This document shows, in pieces, positions 34,530 to 44,500 of a stretch of DNA of 64,000 nt; the first letter of the stretch is position 1, and each line of letters opens with the position of its first letter. Origin of the DNA: Variovorax sp. V213 (lineage in GTDB: Bacteria; Pseudomonadota; Gammaproteobacteria; Burkholderiales; Burkholderiaceae_C); the NCBI RefSeq assembly GCF_041154455.1, contig NZ_AP028664.1:2481001-2545000 (forward strand), read 5' to 3'. Below the pieces are notes generated by a model. That model had not been told where the DNA came from and ran no database searches. It saw nothing but the letters and a program-made list of their open reading frames with translations. Both the position numbers and the translations under genes were made by a program.

Positions 34530-35524
34530 CGCCAGCCCCTGAGCGCGACGCGCGTGTTGTAGCGGTTCATGCCGAAGGAGATCAACAGCGACAACAGCAG
34601 GTAGACCGCCATGATGATCGCGATGCACTCGAAGGCCCGGCCGTTCGAGCCGATGGTGGTGTTGGCCACCGACACGAGTTCCGGATAGCCCACGGCCACC
34701 GCGAGCGACGAATTCTTGGTGAGGCTCAGCAACTGGTTGGTGAGCGAAGGCACGATCACCCGCAGCGCCTGCGGCAGGATCACGATGCGCAGTTGCTGCA
34801 CCGATGTCAGGCCCAGCGCCTGCCCGGCCAGCACCTGTCCCTGCGACACCGACAGGATGCCGGCGCGCACGATCTCCGCCACGAAAGCAGCAGAGTAGAA
34901 GGAAAGGCCTGCGACGATGGTCACGTACTCCGGGCTCAGCGCCGCACCGCCGCTCACGCCGAAGTCGCCCTTCTCGGGCCATTCGAAATGCGTGGGCCAC
35001 CAGCCATCCTCGCCCGACGCAGGCCAGGGCACGCTCAGCCCGCCCTTGCTGAGCCACACACCCGGCAGCAGGCGCAGGGGCTCGGTCGGGTCGGGCAGCA
35101 GGTTGGCCATGGCGAAGGCCAGCATCAGCAACTGCACCAGCAGCGGGACGTTGCGCAGCAGTTCGACATACGCAGTGCAGACGCCGCGCAGCAACACATG
35201 CGGCGCGAGCCGGCCGATGCCGATCAAGGTGCCGAGCACGACCGAAAAAATAGCGGCAGGCACCGAGGCGCGCACGGTGTTGATCAGGCCCGCCACGAAG
35301 GCGCGCCAGAACGGCTGGCTGGCATCGAAGTCGAGCCAGCCTTCGCTGATGGAGAAGCCCGCGGGCTCGGTCAGAAAGTCGAAGCCCGAACGAACACCGC
35401 GCGCACGCAGCACGTCGAGCGCATGGTGCACCAGCCAGAAGGCGCCGGCCACGACGGCCAGCACCAGCAGCGCCTGGACGACCCAGGCCAGCCAGGCGCC
35501 GCGGCGCGAGGCTCCGCCGCTCAT
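34526..35524 (-). CDS. aapQ: General L-amino acid ABC transporter permease AapQ
   Basis: A 332-residue permease paired with AapM. The core carries FVAEIVRAGILSVSQGQVLA and the EAA loop ALGLTSVQQLRIVILPQALR, followed by the final helices. The N-terminal half contains a periplasmic insert of about 60 residues rich in Trp and Pro, as in other AapQ proteins. It overlaps aapJ upstream and aapM downstream by 4 nt each (ATGA), so the three are translationally coupled. Confidence 0.93.
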   Translation of the reverse strand: MSGGASRRGAWLAWVVQALLVLAVVAGAFWLVHHALDVLRARGVRSGFDFLTEPAGFSISEGWLDFDASQPFWRAFVAGLINTVRASVPAAIFSVVLGTLIGIGRLAPHVLLRGVCTAYVELLRNVPLLVQLLMLAFAMANLLPDPTEPLRLLPGVWLSKGGLSVPWPASGEDGWWPTHFEWPEKGDFGVSGGAALSPEYVTIVAGLSFYSAAFVAEIVRAGILSVSQGQVLAGQALGLTSVQQLRIVILPQALRVIVPSLTNQLLSLTKNSSLAVAVGYPELVSVANTTIGSNGRAFECIAIIMAVYLLLSLLISFGMNRYNTRVALRGWR

Positions 35525-36555
35525 CGAACCGGGGGTGCGTAGATCAGGCCGCCCTTGTTCCAGAGGTTGTTGGAGCCGCGCGGCAGCTTGAGCACCGACT
35601 TCGGCCCGACGTTGCGCTCGAACATCTCGCCGTAGTTGCCGACGGCCTTGATGGCACGGAACGACCAGTCCTTGTCGAGGCCCAGCAGCTTGCCCAGGTC
35701 TTCACCGGTGCCGACCAGGCGCTGCTGCCCCGGGTCCTTGCTGTTGGCCTTGAGCTCGTCGGCATTGGCCTGCGTGACGCCGAACTCTTCGGCCTCGATG
35801 AGCGCGTTGGGCACCCACTTGGCAATGGCAAACCACTCGTCGTCGCCGCGGCGAACCAGCGGCGCGAGCGGCTCCTTGGAAATCAGCTCGGGCAGGATGA
35901 CGTAGTCGTCGGGGTTCGGCGCTTCCTTGTTGCGCAGGCCGGCCAGCGCCGAGGCGTCGGTGGTGAAGGCCTGGCAGCGGCCCGAGAAGAAGGCCTTGAA
36001 CGAAGCCTCGAAGCTTTCGAACACGACCGTCTTCACCGGGATGTTCTGCGCACGGAAGTAGTCGGACACGTTCTTCTCGTTGGTGGTGCCCGATTGCGTG
36101 CAGATGGTGGCGTTCTTGAGCTGCTTGGCGCTCGTGACCTTGAGCTTCTTCGGCACCAGGAAGCCCTGGCCGTCGTAGTAGGTGATGGTGGTGAAGTTGA
36201 AGCCCAGCGATGCGTCGCGCGTGAGCGTCCAGGTGGTGTTGCGCGCGAGGATGTCGATCTCGCCGGCCTGCAGGGCCGAGAAGCGCTGCTGCGAATTGAG
36301 CGGCACGAAATCGACCTTCTTCGGGTCGCCCAGCACGGCCGCCGCAATGGCGCGGCAGGTATCGACGTCCAGGCCGGACCAGTTGCCCTGCGTGTCGGGC
36401 GCGGAAAAACCGGCCACGCCATTGGTCACGCCGCACTTGACGGTCCCGCGCTGCTTGACGGCGTCGAGGGTCTTGCCGGCAAAGGCGGGAGCGGCCACGG
36501 CAAACACGGCGACAGATGCGGCAACGGCCAGCGCGGGACGGAATCGGCTCTTCAT
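35521..36555 (-). CDS. aapJ: General L-amino acid ABC transporter periplasmic binding protein AapJ
   Basis: A 344-residue binding protein of the polar amino acid family (SBP_bac_3). The signal peptide MKSRFRPALAVAASVAVFAV ends at APAFA; the mature part starts GKTLDAVKQRGTVKCGVTNG. Ligand-pocket motifs are FSAPDTQGNWSGLDVDTCRA and LARNTTWTLTRDASLGFNFT. It delivers a range of L-amino acids to AapQ-AapM. The start at 36555 has a good AGGAG upstream; an earlier in-frame ATG would add an unrelated N-terminus. It is divergent from the doxX gene across 173 nt, where I see no strong promoter match. Confidence 0.95.
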   Translation of the reverse strand: MKSRFRPALAVAASVAVFAVAAPAFAGKTLDAVKQRGTVKCGVTNGVAGFSAPDTQGNWSGLDVDTCRAIAAAVLGDPKKVDFVPLNSQQRFSALQAGEIDILARNTTWTLTRDASLGFNFTTITYYDGQGFLVPKKLKVTSAKQLKNATICTQSGTTNEKNVSDYFRAQNIPVKTVVFESFEASFKAFFSGRCQAFTTDASALAGLRNKEAPNPDDYVILPELISKEPLAPLVRRGDDEWFAIAKWVPNALIEAEEFGVTQANADELKANSKDPGQQRLVGTGEDLGKLLGLDKDWSFRAIKAVGNYGEMFERNVGPKSVLKLPRGSNNLWNKGGLIYAPPVR

Positions 36556-36728
36556 TGGTGTGTTCTCCTCAAGAGTAGGCGAAAGGCAGTGTACGGGGCT
36601 GCGCGCCACTCTGCCAAAGAACGGACGGTTGGATGCATATGCCGCAAGCCGCTTGCCGCGGGCTTTTCTTGTCCGCCGCATTCACTAACATACGGCCCTC
36701 CAATCACTCTCTCACCAGGAATCTGCTC

Positions 36729-37124
36729 ATGAACAAATCCGACGACACCGGCAAGCTCGTTCTGCGCGTTGCACTCGGCATCCTCATCCTGTTGCACGGC
36801 ATCGCGAAGGTCGGCAAGGGCGTCGACGGCATCGGCGGCATGCTGGCGTCCCATGGCCTGCCGGCGGCGTTTGCATACCTGATCTACATAGGAGAGATCA
36901 TCGCGCCGGTGTTGCTCATCGTGGGGCTGTTCACGCGGCCGGCGGCGCTGATCGTCGCGATCAACATGGTGGTGGCGATCTGGCTGGTGCACCAGAAGGA
37001 TCTGGGCGCGCTCAATGGCCAGGGCGGCTGGGCCCTGGAGCTGCAGGGCATGTTCCTGTTCTCCGCACTTGCAATCAGCCTGTTCGGCGGCGGCCGCTTC
37101 GGACTGGGCGGCAAGTACAACTGA
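36729..37124 (+). CDS. DoxX family membrane protein
   Basis: A 131-residue protein with four hydrophobic segments, typical of DoxX: GKLVLRVALGILILLHGIAK, a second near AFAYLIYIGEIIAPVLLIVG, a third at ALIVAINMVVAIWL and a fourth near the C-terminus. DoxX proteins are quinone-linked or redox-associated membrane proteins; the partner here is unknown. The gene is preceded by CCAGGAAT and ends just before an intrinsic terminator at 37133. Confidence 0.9.
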   Translation: MNKSDDTGKLVLRVALGILILLHGIAKVGKGVDGIGGMLASHGLPAAFAYLIYIGEIIAPVLLIVGLFTRPAALIVAINMVVAIWLVHQKDLGALNGQGGWALELQGMFLFSALAISLFGGGRFGLGGKYN

Positions 37125-37132
37125 CGTCATGC

Positions 37133-37157
37133 AGCCGGCCCGCGCGCCGGCTTTTTC
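37133..37157 (+). terminator. Intrinsic terminator after the doxX gene
   Basis: AGCCGGC and GCCGGCT form the arms, with a CG-rich loop, followed by a run of T on the plus strand. It separates doxX from the converging def gene. Confidence 0.85.
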
Positions 37158-37160
37158 GTT

Positions 37161-37700
37161 TCAGTCGTCGTCGTTGGCGTCGAGTCCCGGAAACAGGACG
37201 TCGGTGTAGCCGAAGCGCGAGAAATCGCGCACCCGCATCGGGTAAAGCTTGCCCAGCAGGTGATCGACCTCGTGCTGAACCACGCGCGCATGAAAACCGC
37301 TGGCGATGCGGTCGATGGGATCGCCATAGGGGTCGAAGCCGGTGTAGCGGATGTTCGCAAAGCGCGGCACCACGCCGCGCAGGCCCGGCACCGACAGGCA
37401 CCCTTCCCAGCCCTCTTCTTCCTCTTCGCCGATCGGGGTGATGACCGGGTTCAGCAGCACGGTGCGGGGCACCGTCGGAGCGTCTGGGTAGCGGGGGTTG
37501 ACGACATCGGTGCCGAAGATCACGAGCTGCTGGTCCACGCCGATCTGCGGCGCGGCCAGGCCGGCGCCATTGACGGACTGCATGGTCTCGAACATGTCGC
37601 GCACCAGCAGGTGCAACTCGTCAGTATCGAAGGCGGCCACCGGCTGCGCGATGCGCAGCAGCCGGGAGTCGCCCATTTTCAGGATTTCGCGGATGGCCAT
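37161..37700 (-). CDS. def: Peptide deformylase
   Basis: A 179-residue metal hydrolase that removes the formyl group from nascent proteins. The three family motifs are present: GAGLAAPQIGV (46-55), EGCLSVPGLRG (Cys101) and VQHEVDHLLG (His143, Glu144, His147). The sequence starts MAIREILKMGDSRLLRIAQP, a typical opening. A glutamate run EEEEE precedes motif 2 and an acidic DANDDD tail closes the protein. It is not next to fmt or to the map gene in this window. Confidence 0.97.
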   Translation of the reverse strand: MAIREILKMGDSRLLRIAQPVAAFDTDELHLLVRDMFETMQSVNGAGLAAPQIGVDQQLVIFGTDVVNPRYPDAPTVPRTVLLNPVITPIGEEEEEGWEGCLSVPGLRGVVPRFANIRYTGFDPYGDPIDRIASGFHARVVQHEVDHLLGKLYPMRVRDFSRFGYTDVLFPGLDANDDD

Positions 37701-37754
37701 GACGGGATTATCGCGAACGCCCGTCGCTTGCCGTTCGCCGTTGCGCCCGATCGA

Positions 37755-38180
37755 TCAGGGCGGGGTTTGTCCCTTGGAGTCCGGCGACGTCCAAAGCTTC
37801 TCCGAACCGCGCGGTGGCTGCGACCGATACTGCGGAAGCGGCGAAACGCCGGCCGGCGGCACGGCCGACTGGCGCCCGCCACCCCAGCCGGGACGAGAAG
37901 GCACGGGCACCGGCACCGGGACCGGTCGCACCGCGGGGTAGCCCGGCCGTCCGTAATAAGGCCTGTCGTAGTAGGGGCGGTCGTAGTAGCGGCGCCCGCC
38001 TTCGTAATAGCCGCCACCCTGGATATAGACCGGCGCCGGATTCACCACCACCGGATCGGCGTAGTAAGGCTGCGAGTAGCCCCCGCTGTAGTAGGGCTCG
38101 CCGGGAACGGCCACGCAACCGCCAAGCAGCGCGAAGCCGCCAATGGCGACGCAAGTACCGAGAACACGAATCTTTTGCAT
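37755..38180 (-). CDS. Tyr/Pro/Gly-rich small lipoprotein, function unknown
   Basis: A 141-residue predicted lipoprotein. The signal MQKIRVLGTCVAIGGFALLG ends with the lipobox LLGGC (Cys22). The mature part is low in complexity: a repeated YYDRP-YYDRP-YYGRP stretch, a PVPVPVPVP run and a C-terminal PPRGSEK tail. There is no recognisable domain, but surface-exposed Tyr/Pro-rich lipoproteins of this kind are common in Burkholderiales. The ATG at 38180 is preceded by AAGGAG-like sequence. An upstream in-frame ATG would add 32 non-signal residues, so I reject it. Confidence 0.8.
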   Translation of the reverse strand: MQKIRVLGTCVAIGGFALLGGCVAVPGEPYYSGGYSQPYYADPVVVNPAPVYIQGGGYYEGGRRYYDRPYYDRPYYGRPGYPAVRPVPVPVPVPSRPGWGGGRQSAVPPAGVSPLPQYRSQPPRGSEKLWTSPDSKGQTPP

Positions 38181-38292
38181 AAGGGACTCCTTGTCAGCCT
38201 TCTGTTTATTCAACGTCAGCTTGTAGGCCCTGTTGACTGCGCTGGTGTGAAGTCGCGTAACGGGCGGTAAATACACCGCGCCGTCGACCTCT

Positions 38293-40377
38293 TCACCCCG
38301 GAACGCCGTTGGCGAGTATTTCCAGCATACCCGCCTCGTCGATCACGTTCACGCCAATCTCACGAGCCTTGTCGAGCTTGCTGCCGGCCTCCTCTCCAGC
38401 CACCAGGTAGCTTGTCTTCTTGCTGACCGAGCCTGCCACCTTGGCACCGGCGGCTTCCAATTTATCCTTCGCCTCGTCCCTGCCGAGCGTAGGAAGGGTG
38501 CCGGTGATCACGAAGGTCAAGCCCGCCAACGGCTTGGGCGCGCGGGCGGCAGGCTCGCCCTCTTCCCACGTCAGCCCGCAGGCCCGCAGCTGCTCGACCA
38601 CTTCGCGGTTGTGCGGCTGGTCGAAGAAGGTGCGCAGGCTCTGCGCGACCACCGGTCCGACGTCGTTGACCTCGAGCAACTGCTCCTCGGTCGCGTCCAT
38701 GATCGCGTCGAGCTTGCCGAAATGCTTGGCCAGGTCTTTTGCGGTGCTCTCGCCCACATGCCGGATGCCAAGGCCGAACAGGAAGCGCGGCAGCGTGGTC
38801 TTCTTGGAGGCTTCGAGCGCATCGACGATGTTCCTGGCCGACTTCTCGGCCATGCGGTCCAGGCCCGCCAGGGTCGTGAAGCCGAGCCTGTAAAGGTCGG
38901 GCAAGGTGCGGATCAGATTGGCATCGACCAGTTGCTCGACCAGCTTGTCGCCGAGCCCGTCGATGTCGACCGCGCGCCGCGCCGCAAAGTGCAGGATGGC
39001 TTCCTTGCGCTGCGCCCCGCAGAACAGGCCGCCGGTGCAACGGTAGTCGACTTCGCCCTCTTCGCGCAGCGCCTCCGAGCCGCACACCGGGCACTGGTGC
39101 GGCATGGTGAACAGCGGACCGCGCTCGGTGTCGGGCCTGGCCAGGCTCTCCGGCACCACGCCGACCACTTCGGGAATCACATCGCCGGCGCGACGCACGA
39201 TGACCTTGTCCCCCACGCGCACGTCCTTGCGGCGCGCTTCGTCTTCGTTGTGCAGCGTGGCGTTGGTGACGGTCACGCCGCCAACGAACACCGGCGCGAG
39301 CTTGGCGACCGGCGTGAGCTTGCCGGTGCGGCCCACCTGCACTTCGATGCCGAGCACGTCGGTGATCTGCTCCTGCGCCGGGTACTTGTGCGCCACGGCC
39401 CAGCGCGGCTCGCGCGAGACGAAGCCCAGCCGACGCTGCAGCTCGAGGCTGTCGACCTTGTAGACCACGCCATCGATGTCGTAGGGCAAGGCATCGCGCT
39501 GGCGCCCGATGTTTTCGTGAAACGCTATCAATTCAATAGCGCCTCTCGCACGTGCCGTCTGCTTCGCCACAGGGAATCCCCAGGCGTCGAATTGCTGCAG
39601 CCAATCGAACTGCGTGGAAAACTCCGGCCCGCCCTCGCTGGCGGGCGTGACTTCGCCGAGGCCATAGGCAAAGAAGCTCAGCGGTCGCGCCGCGGCAATG
39701 GCCGGATCGAGCTGGCGCACCGCGCCGGCCGCCGCATTGCGCGGGTTGACGAACACCTTCTCGTTCTTCTGCCCGGCCGCGATCTTTTCGCGCTGGCGTT
39801 CGTTGAGTGCCTCGAAGTCGGCGCGCTTCATGTAGATCTCGCCGCGTACTTCGACCACAGGCGGGGCCTTGCCGCTCAGCCGCAGCGGAATCTCGCGCAC
39901 CGTGCGGATGTTCTGCGTGACCTCTTCGCCGACTTCGCCGTCGCCGCGCGTGGCGGCCTGAACCAGTACGCCGTGCTCGTAGCGCAGGTTCATGGCCAGG
40001 CCGTCGAACTTGAGCTCGCAGACGTATTCGATCTGGGGCCCGTCTTCGGCCAGGCCGAGTTCCTTGCGCACGCGGGCATCGAACGCGCTCGCCCCGGCCG
40101 GCGTGATGTCGGTTTCGGTACGGATCGACAGCATCGGCACCCGGTGGCGCACTTTCACGAAGCCTTCGAGCACCTTGCCGCCCACGCGCTGCGTCGGCGA
40201 ATCGGGCGTGCGCAGCTCGGGGTATTCGGCTTCCAATGCCTGCAGCCGCTGGAACAACCTGTCGTATTCGGCGTCGGGCAGTTCGGGCGCATCGAGCACG
40301 TAATAGAGGTGGGCGTGCTTGTGGAGCTGTTCGCTCAGTGCGGCGGCTTCGCGTGCCGCTTCGTCGCGCGTTGTCAT
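38293..40377 (-). CDS. ligA: NAD-dependent DNA ligase LigA
   Basis: A 694-residue ligase. The adenylated lysine is Lys123 in CELKFDGLAMN. Domains run in order: Ia (about 1-75), adenylation domain, OB fold, Cys4 zinc finger (CPVCG ... YRCTGGLFCG), helix-hairpin-helix repeats and a C-terminal BRCT domain (LAGLTFVITGTLPTLGRDEA). It is about 20 residues longer than E. coli LigA. Part of the excess is the GAIELIAFH segment encoded by a 17-bp dyad at 39524. The ATG at 40377 gives the normal start MTTRDEAAREAAALSEQLHK. It follows zipA by 22 nt, as in many beta- and gammaproteobacteria. Confidence 0.97.
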   Translation of the reverse strand: MTTRDEAAREAAALSEQLHKHAHLYYVLDAPELPDAEYDRLFQRLQALEAEYPELRTPDSPTQRVGGKVLEGFVKVRHRVPMLSIRTETDITPAGASAFDARVRKELGLAEDGPQIEYVCELKFDGLAMNLRYEHGVLVQAATRGDGEVGEEVTQNIRTVREIPLRLSGKAPPVVEVRGEIYMKRADFEALNERQREKIAAGQKNEKVFVNPRNAAAGAVRQLDPAIAAARPLSFFAYGLGEVTPASEGGPEFSTQFDWLQQFDAWGFPVAKQTARARGAIELIAFHENIGRQRDALPYDIDGVVYKVDSLELQRRLGFVSREPRWAVAHKYPAQEQITDVLGIEVQVGRTGKLTPVAKLAPVFVGGVTVTNATLHNEDEARRKDVRVGDKVIVRRAGDVIPEVVGVVPESLARPDTERGPLFTMPHQCPVCGSEALREEGEVDYRCTGGLFCGAQRKEAILHFAARRAVDIDGLGDKLVEQLVDANLIRTLPDLYRLGFTTLAGLDRMAEKSARNIVDALEASKKTTLPRFLFGLGIRHVGESTAKDLAKHFGKLDAIMDATEEQLLEVNDVGPVVAQSLRTFFDQPHNREVVEQLRACGLTWEEGEPAARAPKPLAGLTFVITGTLPTLGRDEAKDKLEAAGAKVAGSVSKKTSYLVAGEEAGSKLDKAREIGVNVIDEAGMLEILANGVPG
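39524..39540. repeat. 17-bp GCTA-N9-TAGC dyad, copy in ligA
   Basis: GCTATCAATTCAATAGC, with GCTAT/ATAGC arms. In ligA it encodes GAIELIA. It lies in a region of the adenylation domain where family members vary. Confidence 0.6.
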
Positions 40378-40399
40378 GGGTGTCTCCCGAACGATCGGA

Positions 40400-41500
40400 T
40401 CAGCTGAAGAGGCGGCGAGCCAGCGGCGAGCCGGCGGCCAGGTCGCGCGACTCGAGCGTGTCGTAGAGCTGCTCGAGGTCGGCGCCGATGGCATCCATGG
40501 TTTCTTCGCGCAGCAGTTGCCCGTCGCTGTCGGTCACCACGCCGTCCATCTCGCGCGCCAGCGTGGCAGCGGCCTCGCGCATGCGGCGGAACGGCTGCTC
40601 GGCGCGATCGACCTGCGGCACGTCCAGGCTCAGGCTGAGCTCGCGAATGGCCGATTGCGCGGGATCGTCGGCCAGCGCGGCCTGGGTGTCGAACGACAGC
40701 CCGAGGATCGGCGGCAGTCCGGCTTCGCTGGTCGGCAGCACCATGCGGCCGGGAATGATGCCGGCCACGAAACCCAGCCGGGCCGCGTTCTGCTGCACGT
40801 AGCCCGGGCTCCAGGCGGCATGCAGCGCGCGCAGCACGAAACCCAGCTGGGCGTCATGCGCGCTGGCGAACTGGTCGAGCTCGCGGGCGCGGGCCACTTC
40901 GTCGAGCATCTCGGGAAACTCGAGCGCGCCGTTCACGGCATCCGCAAAGGCCTGCGCCTTCACGACGAATTCGGAATACTCGATCTCGTTGAGCGCACCG
41001 GTGCGATTGGCCAGTTGCACGCCCACCTGGAACGCGCTGTAGCGCTGGCCCGGCACGGGCGGCTCCCACTGGCCCGTGTGCTCGTTCAGGCCTTCGATGG
41101 CCACGGGCTTGCTGCCCGCACGGCGCGTGGATGGCATGGCCGCAATCGCCGCGTCGCCCGAGGCAAGCCCGTCCAGCGAGACCGGCGCAATCACGTCGAT
41201 GAGCGGATCGAGTCCGCCGCGCCGCTCGGCGGTCGGGACCGGGCTGGCGCCCGGCGCGGGCAGATCGGGATCGAACAGGGGCTCGTGGCGCTCCTGGCCC
41301 GGCACCTGGTGCGGATCGATGTGCAGCATCGGCTCCACGCCGCCGGACGATGCGGAGGGCCGCTCGGCATCGGTCAGATCAAGGTCCCGCGCGTCGGGCT
41401 GCCGAGGCGCATTGCGGCGCGAGGTGACTGTGTTGAAGGCAACGACGGCCGCGAGAACGAGGCCGCCGAGGATGGCCAGGGCGAGTGTGAGATTGCTCAT
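40400..41500 (-). CDS. zipA: Cell division protein ZipA homologue
   Basis: A 366-residue protein with one N-terminal membrane helix (MSNLTLALAILGGLVLAAVV), a Pro- and Asp-rich linker to about residue 135, and a C-terminal ZipA-type FtsZ-binding domain (YSAFQVGVQLANRTGALNEI, then FPEMLDEVARARELDQFASA). It tethers FtsZ to the inner membrane during division. The gene sits between smc and ligA, 12 nt after smc, which is the classical arrangement. Confidence 0.9.
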   Translation of the reverse strand: MSNLTLALAILGGLVLAAVVAFNTVTSRRNAPRQPDARDLDLTDAERPSASSGGVEPMLHIDPHQVPGQERHEPLFDPDLPAPGASPVPTAERRGGLDPLIDVIAPVSLDGLASGDAAIAAMPSTRRAGSKPVAIEGLNEHTGQWEPPVPGQRYSAFQVGVQLANRTGALNEIEYSEFVVKAQAFADAVNGALEFPEMLDEVARARELDQFASAHDAQLGFVLRALHAAWSPGYVQQNAARLGFVAGIIPGRMVLPTSEAGLPPILGLSFDTQAALADDPAQSAIRELSLSLDVPQVDRAEQPFRRMREAAATLAREMDGVVTDSDGQLLREETMDAIGADLEQLYDTLESRDLAAGSPLARRLFS

Positions 41501-41512
41501 GCGCTGCCCGGC

Positions 41513-44500
41513 TCAAGCAGCTTCGACCATGGAAGCGGCCGCTTCCATGTCGACCGCGACGATGCGCGAGACACCCTGCTCCTGCATGGTGACGCCGATC
41601 AGCTGCTCGGCCATTTCCATGGCGATCTTGTTGTGGCTGATGAAGAGGAACTGGGTTTCGCGGCTCATGGCGGTCACGAGTTTGGCATAGCGTTCGGTGT
41701 TCGCGTCGTCCAGCGGCGCGTCCACTTCGTCGAGCAGGCAGAAAGGCGCCGGGTTGAGCTGGAAGATCGCGAACACCAGCGCGATGGCCGTGAGCGCTTT
41801 CTCCCCGCCCGAGAGCAGGTGGATGGTCTGGTTCTTCTTGCCGGGAGGCTGCGCCAGCACCTGCACGCCGGCATCGAGGATTTCGTCGCCCGTCATCACC
41901 AGCCGCGCATTGCCGCCGCCGAACAGCTCCGGGAACATGCGGCTGAAGTGCTCGTTGACGATCTTGAAGGTACCGCCGAGAAGCTCGCGCGTTTCGCCAT
42001 CGATCTTGCGGATGGCGTCTTCGAGCGTGCCAATGGCTTCGTTCAGGTCGGCGGACTGCGCATCGAGAAAGGTCTTGCGCTCGCTGGCCACGGCAAGCTC
42101 GTCGAGCGCCGCCAGGTTCACCGCGCCCAATGCCACCACTTCGCGGTTCAGGCGGTCGATCTCGCCTTGCAGGCCCACGAGGCGAACCTTGTCGGTCTCG
42201 ATCGACAGCGCAACGGCTTCGAGGTCGGCGCCGGCATCGCCCAGCAACTGCTGGTACTGCTCGACACCGAGGCGCGCCGCCTGTTCCTTGAGCTGGAATT
42301 CGGTGATGCGCTGGCGCAGCGGATCGAGTTCGCGCTCAAGCTGCAGCCGGCGTTCGTCGCTGGCACGCAGCTTCATCGTGAGGTCGTCGTACTGGCTGCG
42401 CGCGGCACCCAGGGCGGCTTCGCGCTCGAGCTTCAGGGCCAACGCATCCTGCAGCCCGGCCTGGGCGGCCGCATCGGACAGACGGCCGAGCTCGGCCCTG
42501 GCGCGCTCGTCTTCGTCAGTGAGGGCTACCACCTGCTGCGATGCGGTTTCGATCGCGCGGTTCAGCTCGCCGCGGCGCGCTTCCAGCGTGCGCTGCGAGA
42601 AGGTGGCTTCCTGCGCCTGCCGTTCGAGGCTGCGGTGCTGCTCGCGGCTGGCGGTCAACGCGCGGCCGGCTTCGATCACGCGCTCGTCGAGTTCCGCATG
42701 GCGTTCCTGGCTGTCGGCAAGCTGCATGTCGAGCTCTTCGAAGCGGCCTTCGGCGGCCACGCGCTTTTCCTGCAGCTCTTCCAATTGCGCGTCGACTTCG
42801 GCAAGGTCGGTGGCCAGTTGCTCGCTGCGCGCGCGCGTCTGTTCGGCCAGCTGCGTCATGCGCAGCGTTTCCACCTGCAGTTCATGCGCGCGGGATTGCG
42901 TTTCTGCCGCTTCACGGCGCGCGGCCACGAGGCGCTGCGCGGACTCGGCATAGGCGGCTTCGGCACGAACCAGGGCCGCGCGCGCTTCTTCGCTGATGAG
43001 CGTCTGCGCGCGCAGCTGGCGCTCGAGGTTTTCCATTTCCTGCTGGCGTGCCAGCAGGCCGGCCTGTTCGGAATCGGGGGCATAGAAGTTCACGCTGTGC
43101 GAGAACACGGCGTGGCCGCTCTGCACGTAGATGACTTCGCCCGGCTTCAGCGTCGCGCGCTGCGCAAGCGCCTCTTCGAAGCTCTGGGCCGTGTAGCAGC
43201 CGTGGAGCCAATCGGTCATCAGGGCCTGCAGGCCCGCGTCGTTCAGGCGCAGCAGGCTCGACAGGCGGGGCAGCGTGCCGCCGTCTTGCGATACGCCAGC
43301 CGCCGGCGGGCTGTAGAACGCCAGCTTGGCGGGCGGTGCGTCGTTGCCGAAGGCGCGCACCATGTCCAGCCGGCTGACTTCGAGCGCGCCCAGGCGCTCG
43401 CGCAGCGCCGCTTCGAGCGCGTTTTCCCAGCCTTGCTCGATGTGGATGCGGCTCCACAGGCCCTGCATGCCTTCGAGCCCGTGCTTGGCAAGCCAGGGCG
43501 CCAGCTTGCCGTCGGTCTTGACCTTTTCCTGCAGCGCACGCAGCGCCTCGAGCCGTGCCGAGAGCTCGGCATGGCGCGCACCTTCGGTGTTGACGGCCTG
43601 CTGCTTCGCGCGGCGGTCGTCGTCGAGCTGCGGCACCGATTCCTGCAGTTCGTGCAGGCGGGCGTCGGCCTCGCTCGCGGCTTCCTGTGCGGCCGCGTGC
43701 TCCTCCTGCATGGACTGCAGGCGGGCTTCGTCGGGCGCGGCCAGCGCGTTCTGGTCGGCACGCAGGCGTTCGCTGCGCTGCGTGAGCTGCCGGCTCTGGT
43801 CTTCGATGTTGCGCTGGTCGGCGGCCAGCACCTGGATCTGCTGCTGGACCTGCCCGACGGCGGCGCGCTGCGTGTTGGCTTCGTTCTGGGCCCGCTGCAC
43901 GGCTTCCTCGAGCTCGGGCATGCGCGCGTCGTGTTCTTCGAGCTGGGCGGCCAGCAGCACGGCCTGCTCTTCGGCATCGACGCCCTGGCCGGCCAGGGTT
44001 TCGATTTCTGCCTCGGCCTCTTCGCGGCGGCGGCCCCACTGGCCCATCTGCTCGCGCAACTGGACGAGCCGCTGCTCCACGCGCTGGCGCCCTTCGACCA
44101 CGAAGCGGATCTCGCCTTCGAGGCGACCGACTTCGGCGCTGGCCTCGTAGAGCTTGCCTTGGGCCTGATTGACCTGGTCGCCAGCCGCGTAGTGGGCCTG
44201 GCGCACGGTTTCGAGCTCGGCCTCGATGCGGCGCAGGTCGGCGGTGCGCGATTCCAGGTCGTTGATCGCCTTTTCCGACTCGGCCTTGATCTTGGCCTGG
44301 TCGGCGTCGCTTTCGCTGCGCTTGAGGAACCACAGCTGGTGCTGCTTCTTCGTGGCATCGCCCTGCAGCATGTTGTAGCGCGCGGCCACCTCGGCCTGCT
44401 TCTCGAGCTTTTCGAGATTGGCGTTCAGTTCACGAAGAATGTCTTCGACGCGCGTGAGGTTCTCGCGCGTGTCGCCCAGGCGGCTTTCGGTTTCGCGTCG

